The notes below the pieces were generated by a model. The model worked only from the letters and a program-made list of their open reading frames with translations. It searched no databases and was not told the DNA's origin. A DNA stretch of 64,000 nucleotides from assembly GCF_001953865.1 (NCBI RefSeq), contig NZ_MQUQ01000017.1:1-64000 (forward strand), read 5' to 3'. This document shows positions 42,002 to 51,543 of the stretch, in pieces (the first letter of the stretch is position 1; each line of letters opens with the position of its first letter). The position numbers and the translations under genes are program-made. The DNA is from Amycolatopsis coloradensis. GTDB taxonomy: Bacteria > Actinomycetota > Actinomycetes > Mycobacteriales > Pseudonocardiaceae.

Positions 42002-42613
42002 CTCAGGTCAGCCGAGCCCCGCCACGAGAGTCCTACATGTTGATCTTATGGTTCCAGGGCTTTTCTGACCTGGGCATGATCACTGCTTTTGGCCACTGAC
42101 CTGCGCGGATAGGGCTGGACACTTCTCGCGTGTTCTCGCCCCTACCCGACGTCTGACGGCCTGGAGACGGCCTGGCACTCGCCCACTCCTCCCCCATCTC
42201 CCCGATACGAAGCCATCCACGCGGCCGTCGCGTCGGGTCAAGGCACGCTTTCCCGCCTTGACGCGTCGTGACGGCCGTTGTGACGATCTGGCATCGGGGC
42301 GATGGCTCCGCGTAACAGCCGTTGACCCGTTCGCGACCTCTGAGCAAGATCGTCTGCATGAGGAGGCCGACGTGCTCTTTGGCGTACCTGCGCGCCGCTG
42401 GCGGCGGCTGCTCCTGTCCACGGCTTCAGCGGGCGCACCGCCCGGCCGGTGGGCGGAGCGAAGCGGCAGCCCGCCGTGTCGGGCAAGGTGCGTCCGCAGG
42501 CGAGACGCGGACGCAAGGTGACCAGCGCGCCGCCGACGGCGGCGCGCCTTGATCCCATAGAGCCAAGTTCGGCAGCGACCTGAACAACAGAAAGAAGAAG
42601 TTCGAGGACTATA

Positions 42614-43900
42614 ATGAGTGATGCTAACGAGTTCTGGCTTCAAACCTGGATCAAGGAATTCGACATAAACTCCAATGGCGAATTCAAGAAAGCTGCCAAG
42701 TCACCAACCGCAATCAAGAGACTCTTCTCGTTAGCAACAGAGAAGAGTTCGCGAACCCTTGAAGAACACGCCACCAAGCTCCCCGCATACAGCGTTCTCG
42801 CCGGAAGATCTCTCGACCTCTCGGGCGCATACCACCATTCATGCGCAAAATGTCTCTCTACGGAACTTTCCATGCTACTTGCCCGAACGATGCACTTTTT
42901 CGATCGAGCAATAGTAAGCGGCCCTTCCGTTACAGAGGTAGCATCAGGCCTGCAACACAAGAACCTGAACATCCGCGAGAAGACCTTATGGAACCTCAGA
43001 GGCCAGGTCGAGTTTATCAATCATATCAATAAGATTGGCGCAGCCGACACGGTCACCTACGCACCTAAGATTGAAGCCTACTGCGATGCCTGCTTCCACA
43101 ATTGGGCAAAAACAGCAGGGATATCTGCACTAGAAAGCGAAGAGCAGTCCAAGAAGATCGTCGAACAACTCTTGAATGAAGCTAGATTCATTACGATTCG
43201 AGATCGCACAGGAAACTGGATCTCGAATGTTACGCACCCGAATTTGATAGGTGGAACTTGGTCTCGACGCCGACCATATAGCAGTCGCCCTACCCGAAAG
43301 AAGGTCGCTTGGGATCTATTCTACGGGATGAGCCGCCCGACGATATACGACCTCTCGACCGCGCAGCATTACAAAGTGCCCCTGCTAGACGCCTACCAAG
43401 TAAAGTGGATGGCAACCGACTCCAGCAGAGGTAAAGCATCTGCCGATGACGTCGCACTCGAACTCCGTATACCACAGCTTAGCGGCCTACCACTTGAAGA
43501 TCTAATTCGAATCAAGCAAGAGGAAAGAGATTATCTTGTACGATTCCAGCAGGCGATCTCAGCCGCGATTCGCGAGATGGTCTCAAAACGAGAGACGGAC
43601 TCGCCAAGTACAATCGCTGCAGCCGTCGTTCGAGAATACATTGAACCAGAAATTGCAGCTATGGAAGCGCGAATGAAGAGCAAGCAACGCGCCTTTGGGA
43701 AAAAGTTGGCCTCAGCGGCAGCATTGGGCACCCTGGTGACTACCGTGGGAGCAATTCAGGCAGTGCCACTAGTGTTAGCTACCGGGGTAGCGGCCGCCGC
43801 AACGTCACTAACCCAGCTCTACAAATACTTCGACGACAAAAGCGAGATTGAAACTTCAGACTTATACTTTATTTCACGACTATCAAAGATCAAGCACTAA
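42614..43900 (+). CDS. Orphan low-GC protein of unknown function
   Basis: A 428-residue protein I do not recognise. It contains two CxxC pairs, SCAKC (Cys77, Cys80) and YCDACFH (Cys157, Cys160), with nearby His74, His75 and His162, so a zinc site is possible. The N-terminal part is helical; a C-terminal hydrophobic region of about 45 residues (AAALGTLVTTVGAIQAV onward) could be two membrane helices. Sampled GC is about 48 percent against about 70 percent around it, so it is very likely acquired. GAGG lies 7 nt before the ATG. A defence or conflict role is possible from context alone. Confidence 0.7.
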   Translation: MSDANEFWLQTWIKEFDINSNGEFKKAAKSPTAIKRLFSLATEKSSRTLEEHATKLPAYSVLAGRSLDLSGAYHHSCAKCLSTELSMLLARTMHFFDRAIVSGPSVTEVASGLQHKNLNIREKTLWNLRGQVEFINHINKIGAADTVTYAPKIEAYCDACFHNWAKTAGISALESEEQSKKIVEQLLNEARFITIRDRTGNWISNVTHPNLIGGTWSRRRPYSSRPTRKKVAWDLFYGMSRPTIYDLSTAQHYKVPLLDAYQVKWMATDSSRGKASADDVALELRIPQLSGLPLEDLIRIKQEERDYLVRFQQAISAAIREMVSKRETDSPSTIAAAVVREYIEPEIAAMEARMKSKQRAFGKKLASAAALGTLVTTVGAIQAVPLVLATGVAAAATSLTQLYKYFDDKSEIETSDLYFISRLSKIKH

Positions 43901-43943
43901 TCTGTCCATCAAATGTCAGCCACCCCGGAATGCCGCCTCGGAA

Positions 43944-44414
43944 TCAGGTAAAGTAGGGAGCCTTTCCCGTTTCCAAGGCATGCTTGATGCGCAGCCGTAT
44001 TGAATCATGTATCCGCAGAGAGGCAAGGTGATCAACTTCAACCCAGCCAACAACCTTACTTTCACTGCTGACACGTTCAATACCTTCAGTTGCCTTAGCT
44101 CGAAAACAAATCGAGAACTCTTGGCGCACCTCCCCATCGTCGTACGCGATGACGTGGTTCGGGTTCGAGTACAGTCCAATGACCCCGGTCACCTCGCACT
44201 CAATCCCGGTCTCCTCCCGTACCTCCCGCACGGCGGCCTGCGCCAACGTCTCCCCAAGCTCAAGCTGCCCACCGGGGATCGAGTACAGGTCGTTGTCCGT
44301 CCGCCGGATCATGAGGATCCGCCCCTCCTCGTCCTGAATGAACGCGGACACCGCAACTGCGATGCTGTTCGCCTTCGGAGCGTTCGGGTCGTTGAGGTAG
44401 TCGACGCGTGCCAC
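43944..44414 (-). CDS. Nudix hydrolase
   Basis: A 156-residue Nudix protein. The box GX5EX7REUXEEXGU is intact at about 49-71 (Gly49, Glu55, REVREETGI), so it should hydrolyse a nucleoside diphosphate linked to another group. The 3' portion of the gene is AT-rich (47 percent GC in one 60-nt sample) while the 5' portion holding the Nudix box is 72 percent in another, suggesting a mosaic gene. It follows the frameshifted HTH gene by 10 nt and is probably its operon partner. Confidence 0.85.
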   Translation of the reverse strand: MARVDYLNDPNAPKANSIAVAVSAFIQDEEGRILMIRRTDNDLYSIPGGQLELGETLAQAAVREVREETGIECEVTGVIGLYSNPNHVIAYDDGEVRQEFSICFRAKATEGIERVSSESKVVGWVEVDHLASLRIHDSIRLRIKHALETGKAPYFT

Positions 44415-44424
44415 GTGTGGCCTC

Positions 44425-45167
44425 CTAGAAGGTGGCGGGCTTGGCGAGGTTCCAGACTGCTTCGAAGCTCTCCGAGTAGGTCTCGAAGAGGTCTCCGGCG
44501 GATAGCCGGCGGAGGTGCAGGGATGGGGCGTGGGCTCCCTGGAAGCCGTAGACGTGCGTGTTGATGATCATTTCGTCATCGAAGCGGAAGATCGAGTTGT
44601 AGAGGGTCGTGTTGTGGAAGCGCATGTCCACCCCGTCTACCCCGATCAGCGGTCGGTAGAAAGCCAACGCGTTGCGGATGCGCGCCGGAAGCGTCCCATC
44701 GCCTAGCTGCTCCTCGTCCCCGCGCAGGACGACGCTTTCCCCTTCGGGATCTCCGAACATCAGCCGAATCTTGGTCCCGGCCTGGGCTTTGCCGTCAGAT
44801 CCTTGATGAATCGCGGGCGCTCCACCAGAAACAACGCGGCGTGGACCAGTACCTCGACGGTGTCCGACGCGTCCTTGATCAGCCGGTCCCACAGTTCGAC
44901 GGGGATGACATTGCGATGCGGGAACACCTGCACGACCTCGGCGGCGGCTGTCTCGGCCTTACGCGCGGGAGCCACGGAGTCCGGCCAAAGATAGGTCTCG
45001 GACTCACGCACCATGGCGGCGATCTTGTGCCGATGCTTCGGGTACGGCGTCCGCCCCTTGGTGATCCACCGTTCGACGGTTTTCTGATCGACCCCAGTGA
45101 CGTCTGCGACCCGAGCAGACGTGAGCCCGTTGCGCAGCAGAGAGTCCCGTAGGCGCTCATTCGGCAT
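44425..45167 (-). pseudogene. HTH/DUF5919-like regulator, frameshifted
   Basis: Two frames together make one protein. The first (from 45167) has an XRE-type HTH (SARVADVTGVDQKTVERWI) and a helical linker ending IKDLTAK. The second resumes AQAGTKIRLMFGDPEGE and ends WNLAKPATF. At about 44790 the first frame goes out of phase and stops 14 codons after the last shared residues; inserting one base (AAGGCCCAG for AAGCCCAG) would restore a single frame of about 248 residues. The C-terminal half resembles DUF5919. Start ATG has GGAGGG upstream. It is either a real single-base deletion or a sequence error. Confidence 0.78.
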
Positions 45168-45187
45168 ACGCCCTCCAGGGACTTGCA

Positions 45188-45218
45188 GGGACGTCCTTGA
45201 ACGTACCAAGGACGTCCC
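45188..45218. promoter_or_regulatory. Long inverted repeat, probable operator
   Basis: GGGACGTCCTTG and CAAGGACGTCCC form perfect 12-nt arms around a 7-nt spacer, 21 nt from the HTH-gene start and in the region shared with the divergent small gene. It is a good candidate target for the HTH/DUF5919-type regulator. Confidence 0.6.
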
Positions 45219-45289
45219 GAGATGTCCTGCCAGGAGGTGACCACGTCCTATCGCCCAACAGGAGAATCGCGGTGACCAGGAGGTGATCG

Positions 45290-45520
45290 ATGAACGAGCC
45301 GCAGACCCTGCGTGACGCGCATGCCGTCGCGACGGCCCGCCGCCCTCGGGCGGATGCGGACATGTCGGAATGGGTGAGGTTCCACCGAGCGAACGCGCGT
45401 ATGTATCGCGCGGTGTCCGATGTGGACCGCGGGCACCACCACGAACTCAAGTACTGGGTGGGCTACGAGGAGCGGAAGGCGGAGGAGGTAGCAGGGCTCG
45501 CGAGTGCTAAGAACGGTTAA
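45290..45520 (+). CDS. AMED_5909-family small protein
   Basis: A 76-residue hydrophilic protein (MNEPQTLRDAHAVATAR, later WVRFHRANARMYRAVSDVD) that I recognise as the AMED_5909 type described in Amycolatopsis; its function is unknown. AGGAGG is 6 nt before the ATG, a strong site. It diverges from the HTH/DUF5919 gene with the long inverted repeat between them, a pairing that suggests shared control. Its TAA stop lies in the loop of the terminator hairpin. Confidence 0.75.
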   Translation: MNEPQTLRDAHAVATARRPRADADMSEWVRFHRANARMYRAVSDVDRGHHHELKYWVGYEERKAEEVAGLASAKNG

Positions 45521-45542
45521 AGCCGTTCTTAGCACTCGCGAG
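45497..45542. terminator. Strong bidirectional terminator
   Basis: CTCGCGAGTGCTAAGAACGG pairs perfectly with its complement around loop TTAAAG; the stop codon of the upstream gene sits in the loop. It separates two convergent genes. Confidence 0.8.
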
Positions 45543-45548
45543 GGCGCG

Positions 45549-46934
<1,386 letters not shown>

Positions 46935-46981
46935 ACTTCGAAACCTACCCCTCACCGCGAGGGTCCGAAGGGTGAGACTGC

Positions 46982-47752
46982 CTACTCAGGGCGAGAGCCC
47001 CGGATCTCGACCAGCAGCTCGGTCACCGCGGCCATGATCCGCTTGGTCGCCTCTTCCAGCACCTCACGCGACGGCGCAGGCATCACGAGGTCCGAAAGAT
47101 CGACCGGCGGGCCCGCGACCAGGTTCACCGTCTTGCGGGGGAAACCGCGGGGCAGGACGGCGTCGGACGGCAGCAGGTGGTGCGTGCCCCAGTTCGCCAG
47201 CGGGATCACCGGGGCACCGGTCTCCAGCGCGATCCGCGCGATCCCGGTCTTGCCGCGCATGGGCCACCCGTCCGGGTGGTCCGTGAAGGTCGCCTCCGGG
47301 AAGATGACGACGCACTCGCCCTCACGCACGGCGCTGACGGCGTCGCGGTACGCGCCCGACGCGGTGGGTGCCCCGCGATGGACCGGGATGTGCTTGCCCG
47401 AGCGCATCACCGAGCCGACGAGCGGCGCGTCCCACAGGCTCGCCTTGGCCAGGTAGCGCGGCACGCGGCCGTGCGCGAGGCAGTACGCCGTCACCGTCGT
47501 CGGATCGGCGAACGAGAGGTGGTTCGACGCCACCAGGAAGCTACCCGTGGCGGGCAGGTGCTCACCGCCGCGTACCCGGAACCGGGTGAACAGCACCAGG
47601 AACGGCCACACGACGTTGATCGCGAGGCTGAACCAGAACCCCCGGCCGGCGCGGGCGAAGCGCCGGCCGAAGGCGATCATCTGGCGAAACGTCAGCACGT
47701 CACCCGAAACGGGGGTCAGTGCGGTCCAGCGTTCACGGGGTCTCAGCGCCAT
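46982..47752 (-). CDS. 1-acylglycerol-3-phosphate O-acyltransferase (PlsC-like)
   Basis: A 256-residue membrane-associated acyltransferase. The HX4D motif is NHLSFAD with His78 and Asp83, and FPEATFTD is the second conserved block that contacts the acceptor. A hydrophobic segment near 40-56 anchors it. Family members acylate lysophosphatidate in phospholipid synthesis; exact acceptor unproven. It lies 47 nt upstream of lpdA on the same strand but need not be in an operon. Confidence 0.9.
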   Translation of the reverse strand: MALRPRERWTALTPVSGDVLTFRQMIAFGRRFARAGRGFWFSLAINVVWPFLVLFTRFRVRGGEHLPATGSFLVASNHLSFADPTTVTAYCLAHGRVPRYLAKASLWDAPLVGSVMRSGKHIPVHRGAPTASGAYRDAVSAVREGECVVIFPEATFTDHPDGWPMRGKTGIARIALETGAPVIPLANWGTHHLLPSDAVLPRGFPRKTVNLVAGPPVDLSDLVMPAPSREVLEEATKRIMAAVTELLVEIRGSRPE

Positions 47753-47815
47753 GGACGTAATTCGTAGCCGAACGCGCCCCGGTTCGGCTGAAACCTCGCG
47801 TGAACGCGGCGCGGA

Positions 47816-49243
47816 TCACACGCGTTCGAGGACCACCACGGGGATCTCACGGTCGGTCTTCTTCGCGTACTCGTTGTAGTCCGGCCAGACGGCGGCCAGC
47901 TTCTCCCAGAGCTTCGCGCGCTCCTCACCCTCGATGGTGCGAGCCCGCGCGGTGAACTTGTCCGCCTTGACCTGGACCTTGACCTCGGGGTTCGCCTGCA
48001 GGTTCTTGTACCAGCCCGGGTCCTCCGGCGCGCCGCCCTTCGACGCCACGATGACCGGGTTCTTCTCGTCGTCGTCGTCGAACTGGTAGATCAGCGCGAA
48101 CTTGCGGTCCTCGCCGGTCTTGCGGCCCTTGGTGGTGAGGACGAGGCAGGGCGCGCCCTTCTCCCAGTCGTGGCCCACCTCGCCGTCGGTCTCTTCGTAG
48201 CGACGGACGTGCTCGTCACCGAAAAGCATGTCTGCGTTCCTCTCGTCGTCCTGAGGTGTACCGGCGCCCTGCCAGTCTGACGCGAACCGGTCGGTCGCGC
48301 TGATCAACTCGTGCAGGGTGCCGGGCTCGTCGAACGCGTGACCCGAGTCGCCCACCATCACCAGTTCCGCGCCGGGCAGCACCTGGCTGAGCTCCCAGGC
48401 GGTGACGGCCGGGGTGACCACGTCGTAGCGTCCCTGGACCAGAACACTGGGGATGCCCCGGAGCTTCCCGGCGTCGCGGAGCAGCTGATCCTCGGCCAGC
48501 CAGCCGCCGTGCCGGAAGTAGTGGTTCTCGATCCTCGCGATCGCGAGGGCGAACGAGGGATCGCTGAACGCGTCGATCACTTCCTCCCGCGGAAGCAGTT
48601 TGACCGTTTCACCCTCCCAGCGGCTCCACGCGATCGCGGCGGGCCCGTGCACCGCGGGGTCGGGATGGTGCAGCAGATCGTGATAGACCTCGATCAGGTT
48701 CTCCTGGCGGCGCGGAAACGGCACCGGCGCCAGGAAACGCGCCCACGCCTCGGGGAAGAGGAACGCCGCTCCCCCGCCGAAGAGCCATTGCAGTTCCTTC
48801 GCCCGCAACGTGGCCACGCCGCGGAGGACGAGTTCCGTGACCCGGCCGGGATGTGTTTCCGCGTAGGTCAGCCCGAGCACACTCCCCCATGAACCGCCGA
48901 AGACCATCCAGTGTTCGATGTCGAGATGCTCGCGCAACCGCTCGATGTCGGCGACGAGGTGCCAGGTCGTGTTGACCGAGAGATCCGCGTCCGGAGTGGC
49001 GCAGTTCGGCGTGCTGCGCCCGCAGCCGCGCTGATCGAAAAGGACTATCCGATACCGCTCGGGATCGAACAGTCTGCGATGTCTCGCACTCGCTCCGCTT
49101 CCGGGGCCACCGTGGAGGAAGATCACGGGTTTGCCCGCGGGATCGCCGCATTCCTCCCAATAGATCTCATTGCCGTCACCGACGGGCAACATCCCTTGGA
49201 CGTAAGGTTCGATTTCCGGGTAAAGGCCGAGCATGTCCGCCAC
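47816..49243 (-). CDS. Proline iminopeptidase fused in frame to Ddn-type nitroreductase
   Basis: One uninterrupted frame of 475 residues encodes two unrelated enzymes. Residues 1 to about 325 are a proline iminopeptidase: HGGPG at 44-48, nucleophile Ser118 in GGSWGS, Asp in GRYDVVTP and His in GDSGHAFDE. Residues 339-475 (MLFGDEHVRRYEETDG onward) match the deazaflavin (F420)-dependent nitroreductase/Ddn family, ending IPVVVLERV. An internal ATG at 48229 has GAGAGGAA about 7 nt upstream, so the second domain may also be made separately. A natural fusion, or two genes whose stop was lost. The F420 gene fbiC in this window fits. Confidence 0.85.
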   Translation of the reverse strand: MADMLGLYPEIEPYVQGMLPVGDGNEIYWEECGDPAGKPVIFLHGGPGSGASARHRRLFDPERYRIVLFDQRGCGRSTPNCATPDADLSVNTTWHLVADIERLREHLDIEHWMVFGGSWGSVLGLTYAETHPGRVTELVLRGVATLRAKELQWLFGGGAAFLFPEAWARFLAPVPFPRRQENLIEVYHDLLHHPDPAVHGPAAIAWSRWEGETVKLLPREEVIDAFSDPSFALAIARIENHYFRHGGWLAEDQLLRDAGKLRGIPSVLVQGRYDVVTPAVTAWELSQVLPGAELVMVGDSGHAFDEPGTLHELISATDRFASDWQGAGTPQDDERNADMLFGDEHVRRYEETDGEVGHDWEKGAPCLVLTTKGRKTGEDRKFALIYQFDDDDEKNPVIVASKGGAPEDPGWYKNLQANPEVKVQVKADKFTARARTIEGEERAKLWEKLAAVWPDYNEYAKKTDREIPVVVLERV

Positions 49244-49272
49244 TATGCCCCAAACGCCAGCTTGGAGGATCG

Positions 49273-50313
49273 ATGAAGGCCCGCCCCCACGTGACGCTGG
49301 AAGATGTGGCGCGCAGCGCGGACGTGTCGCTCGCGACCGCGTCCCGCGTCCTCAACGGCACCGCCACCGTCCGGGGGGATCTCCGCGAACGGGTGATCGC
49401 CGCGGCGGCCGACCTCTCCTACACCCCCAACGCGCACGCTCAGGCATTGGCCGGTGGCTCGCAGCCGACCGTCGGGGTGATCTGCCACGACGTCGGCGAC
49501 CCGTATTTCGCCGCCATCGCGGGCGGCATCATGCGCGTGGCGAGTGAGAACGACCTCCTGGTGATGCTCGCGAGCACGTTCCGCGACCCGGCCAAGGAGG
49601 TCGCCTACGTCTCCACGCTGCGCGCCCAGCGCGCGTCGGCGATCCTGTTGATCGGCTCCGCCTTCGAGGACAAGACGTGGGAGAAGGCGATGGCCGCCGA
49701 ACTCGAGCCGTACCGGCGCGGCGGCGGGCACGTCGCCGCGGTCAGCAGGCACCGAGGGCTCAAGGTGGACACCGTGCAGCCCGACAACCGGGGTGGTGGC
49801 GCCGAACTGGCGAAGGCACTGCTGGACCTGGGGCACCGGCGGTTCGCCGTACTCGCCGGGCCGAGGAGCCTGACCACCGTCGTCGACCGGCTCGACGGCT
49901 TCGCGGCGGAGCTGCTGGAGCAAGGCGTCGAACTCCGCGAAGACAATGTCACCGAGGCGGCGTTCACCCGCGACGGCGGTTACGAAGCGATGGAGAAGGT
50001 ACTCGCCCGGCCCCGGAAGCAGTGGCCGACGTGTGTGTTCGCGGTGACCGACGTGATGGCGATCGGCGCGATGTCGGCACTGCGCGACGCCGGGGTCTCC
50101 GTGCCCGGCGAGATGTCGATCGCCGGTTTCGACGACATCCCGGTAGTGCGCGATCTCACGCCGTCGCTGAGCACCGTCGCGCTGCCGCTGGAGAAGTTGG
50201 GTGAACGCGCCATGGACCTGGCACTCAAGGCCTCCCCCGGCACCCGGCCGCGCGTCGTGCGGATGTCCGGCGAAGTCGTCCTGCGCCTCAGCACCGCCGC
50301 TCCCCCGCGCTGA
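49273..50313 (+). CDS. LacI-family transcriptional regulator
   Basis: A 346-residue LacI/GalR repressor with the HTH VTLEDVARSADVSLATASRV and hinge-region residues at the N-terminus, then a periplasmic-binding-protein-like sugar domain (PTVGVICHDVGDPYFAAI onward). The next genes in the same direction encode a DUF993 protein and a sugar isomerase, with a GAGAAAGCGCTTTCTC palindrome before them; I infer it represses that operon. Confidence 0.92.
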   Translation: MKARPHVTLEDVARSADVSLATASRVLNGTATVRGDLRERVIAAAADLSYTPNAHAQALAGGSQPTVGVICHDVGDPYFAAIAGGIMRVASENDLLVMLASTFRDPAKEVAYVSTLRAQRASAILLIGSAFEDKTWEKAMAAELEPYRRGGGHVAAVSRHRGLKVDTVQPDNRGGGAELAKALLDLGHRRFAVLAGPRSLTTVVDRLDGFAAELLEQGVELREDNVTEAAFTRDGGYEAMEKVLARPRKQWPTCVFAVTDVMAIGAMSALRDAGVSVPGEMSIAGFDDIPVVRDLTPSLSTVALPLEKLGERAMDLALKASPGTRPRVVRMSGEVVLRLSTAAPPR

Positions 50314-50353
50314 AACCCTTGTGTACGGCCCGTGAGGTGACTTACCGTGGCAC

Positions 50354-50369
50354 GAGAAAGCGCTTTCTC
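50354..50369. promoter_or_regulatory. Candidate LacI operator
   Basis: GAGAAAGCGCTTTCTC is a perfect 16-nt palindrome with the central CG typical of LacI/GalR sites, 22 nt before the DUF993 start. Confidence 0.6.
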
Positions 50370-50391
50370 AGACCCGCGCCACGGAGACCTG

Positions 50392-51543
50392 ATGACCTTG
50401 ATCGCCCTGCCCACCGCCGACGGCGGACTGGTGGAGTGGACGCCGCGAGGGGCGGAAACGCCCGCGAAACCGGCATCACCTCCGACCTCCCGGATCGCCT
50501 ACGCGGCCGCACACGTGGTGGCCGACCCGCTCGCCGCCGCCGACCCCGAAGAAGGCGCGGTCCTGGATTGGGACACGACACTCGCCTTCCGCGAGCACCT
50601 GTGGTCCTGCGGTCTCGGCGTGGCCGAGGCGATGGACACCGCGCAGCGCGGGATGGGCCTGGACTGGGGCAGGACCCAGGACCTCATCCGGCGCACCGGC
50701 GCGCTCGCCGCCGGGCGGCCGTGGGTCGCCGGGGTCGGCACCGACCAGCTTCCCGGCGGCGACGCCACCGCGCAGTCCATTGTGGACGCATGGCGAGAGC
50801 AGCTGGACCTGGTCGGCGAGGCCGGGGCGATCCCGGTCGTGATGGCCAGCCGGGCACTGGCCGCTTCGGCGTCCGGCCCCGAGGATTACCATGCCGCGTA
50901 CGGGAAACTGCTCTCCGGAGCGGACCGTCCGGTCTTGCTGCACTGGCTTGGCGAGCAGTTCGACCCGGCCTTGGCGGGCTACTGGGGCCACGGCGACGTC
51001 CGTGAAGCCGCCAAGGAACTGGGCAGGCTCTGCACCGACCACGCCGGCGCGATCGCGGGCGTCAAGGTCTCGGTGCTCGACGCGTCGATCGAGACCGAGT
51101 TCCGCCGTGCGCTGCCCGAAGGCGTCGTGTGCTACACCGGCGACGACTTCAACTACCCGGAACTGATCGCCGGGGACGATCAGGGCCACAGTGAGGCACT
51201 TCTGGGCATCTTCGACGCCGTCGCGCAGGTCGCCGGCGCCGCGCTCGCCCGGCTCGACGAAGACGACACGGCCGGATTCCACCATCTGCTGGACCCGACG
51301 GTGGCACTCAGCCGCGCGATCTTCCGCGCTCCCACGAGGAACTACAAGACCGGCGTCGTCTTCCTCGCCTACCTCAACGGGCACCAGGACCATTTCCGGA
51401 TGGTCGCGGGCCGCGAGTCGGCCCGGTCCATCACGCATCTGGCCGAACTGCTGCGCCTGGCGGACGCCGCCGGGGCGCTCACCGACCCGGATCTCGCCGT
51501 CGCGCGGATGCGGCCGCTGCTGGCCGCGGCGGGGGTGGCCTGA
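50392..51543 (+). CDS. DUF993 dihydrodipicolinate-synthase-like protein
   Basis: A 383-residue TIM-barrel protein of the DUF993 family, annotated as dihydrodipicolinate-synthase-like. The N-terminal half contains GLDWGRTQDLIRR and the mid-region HWLGEQFDPALAGYWG. DHDPS-fold enzymes use a Lys Schiff base for aldol chemistry; GVKVSVLD is a candidate strand, but I cannot confirm the lysine. The ATG has GGAG upstream; a GTG further upstream would put the start inside the operator, so I reject it. Its stop overlaps the isomerase start by 1 nt. Confidence 0.8.
   Translation: MTLIALPTADGGLVEWTPRGAETPAKPASPPTSRIAYAAAHVVADPLAAADPEEGAVLDWDTTLAFREHLWSCGLGVAEAMDTAQRGMGLDWGRTQDLIRRTGALAAGRPWVAGVGTDQLPGGDATAQSIVDAWREQLDLVGEAGAIPVVMASRALAASASGPEDYHAAYGKLLSGADRPVLLHWLGEQFDPALAGYWGHGDVREAAKELGRLCTDHAGAIAGVKVSVLDASIETEFRRALPEGVVCYTGDDFNYPELIAGDDQGHSEALLGIFDAVAQVAGAALARLDEDDTAGFHHLLDPTVALSRAIFRAPTRNYKTGVVFLAYLNGHQDHFRMVAGRESARSITHLAELLRLADAAGALTDPDLAVARMRPLLAAAGVA

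Larger units (their letters stand above)
41685..42613. other. 930-nt repeat-bearing gap before the low-GC patch
   Basis: This gap holds a 22-nt palindrome, two hairpins of family B and, near 42525-42547, a GC-only hairpin (GCGCGCCGCC/GGCGGCGCGC, loop GAC). Several overlapping frames between 42080 and 42640 are Arg/Ser-rich and look non-coding. The composition drops sharply just before the gene at 42614. I see no supportable gene, tRNA or attachment site. Confidence 0.6.

Noticed and set aside
42080..42643. Protein-coding gene on the minus strand in the gap before the low-GC gene
   Set aside because: The translation is Arg/Ser-rich with no domain, overlaps other equally open frames and contains a GC hairpin; it looks like non-coding GC-rich DNA.
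50347..50391. Upstream GTG start for the DUF993 gene
   Set aside because: It would place the start codon before the LacI palindrome; the ATG at 50392 has its own GGAG and leaves the operator in untranslated DNA.
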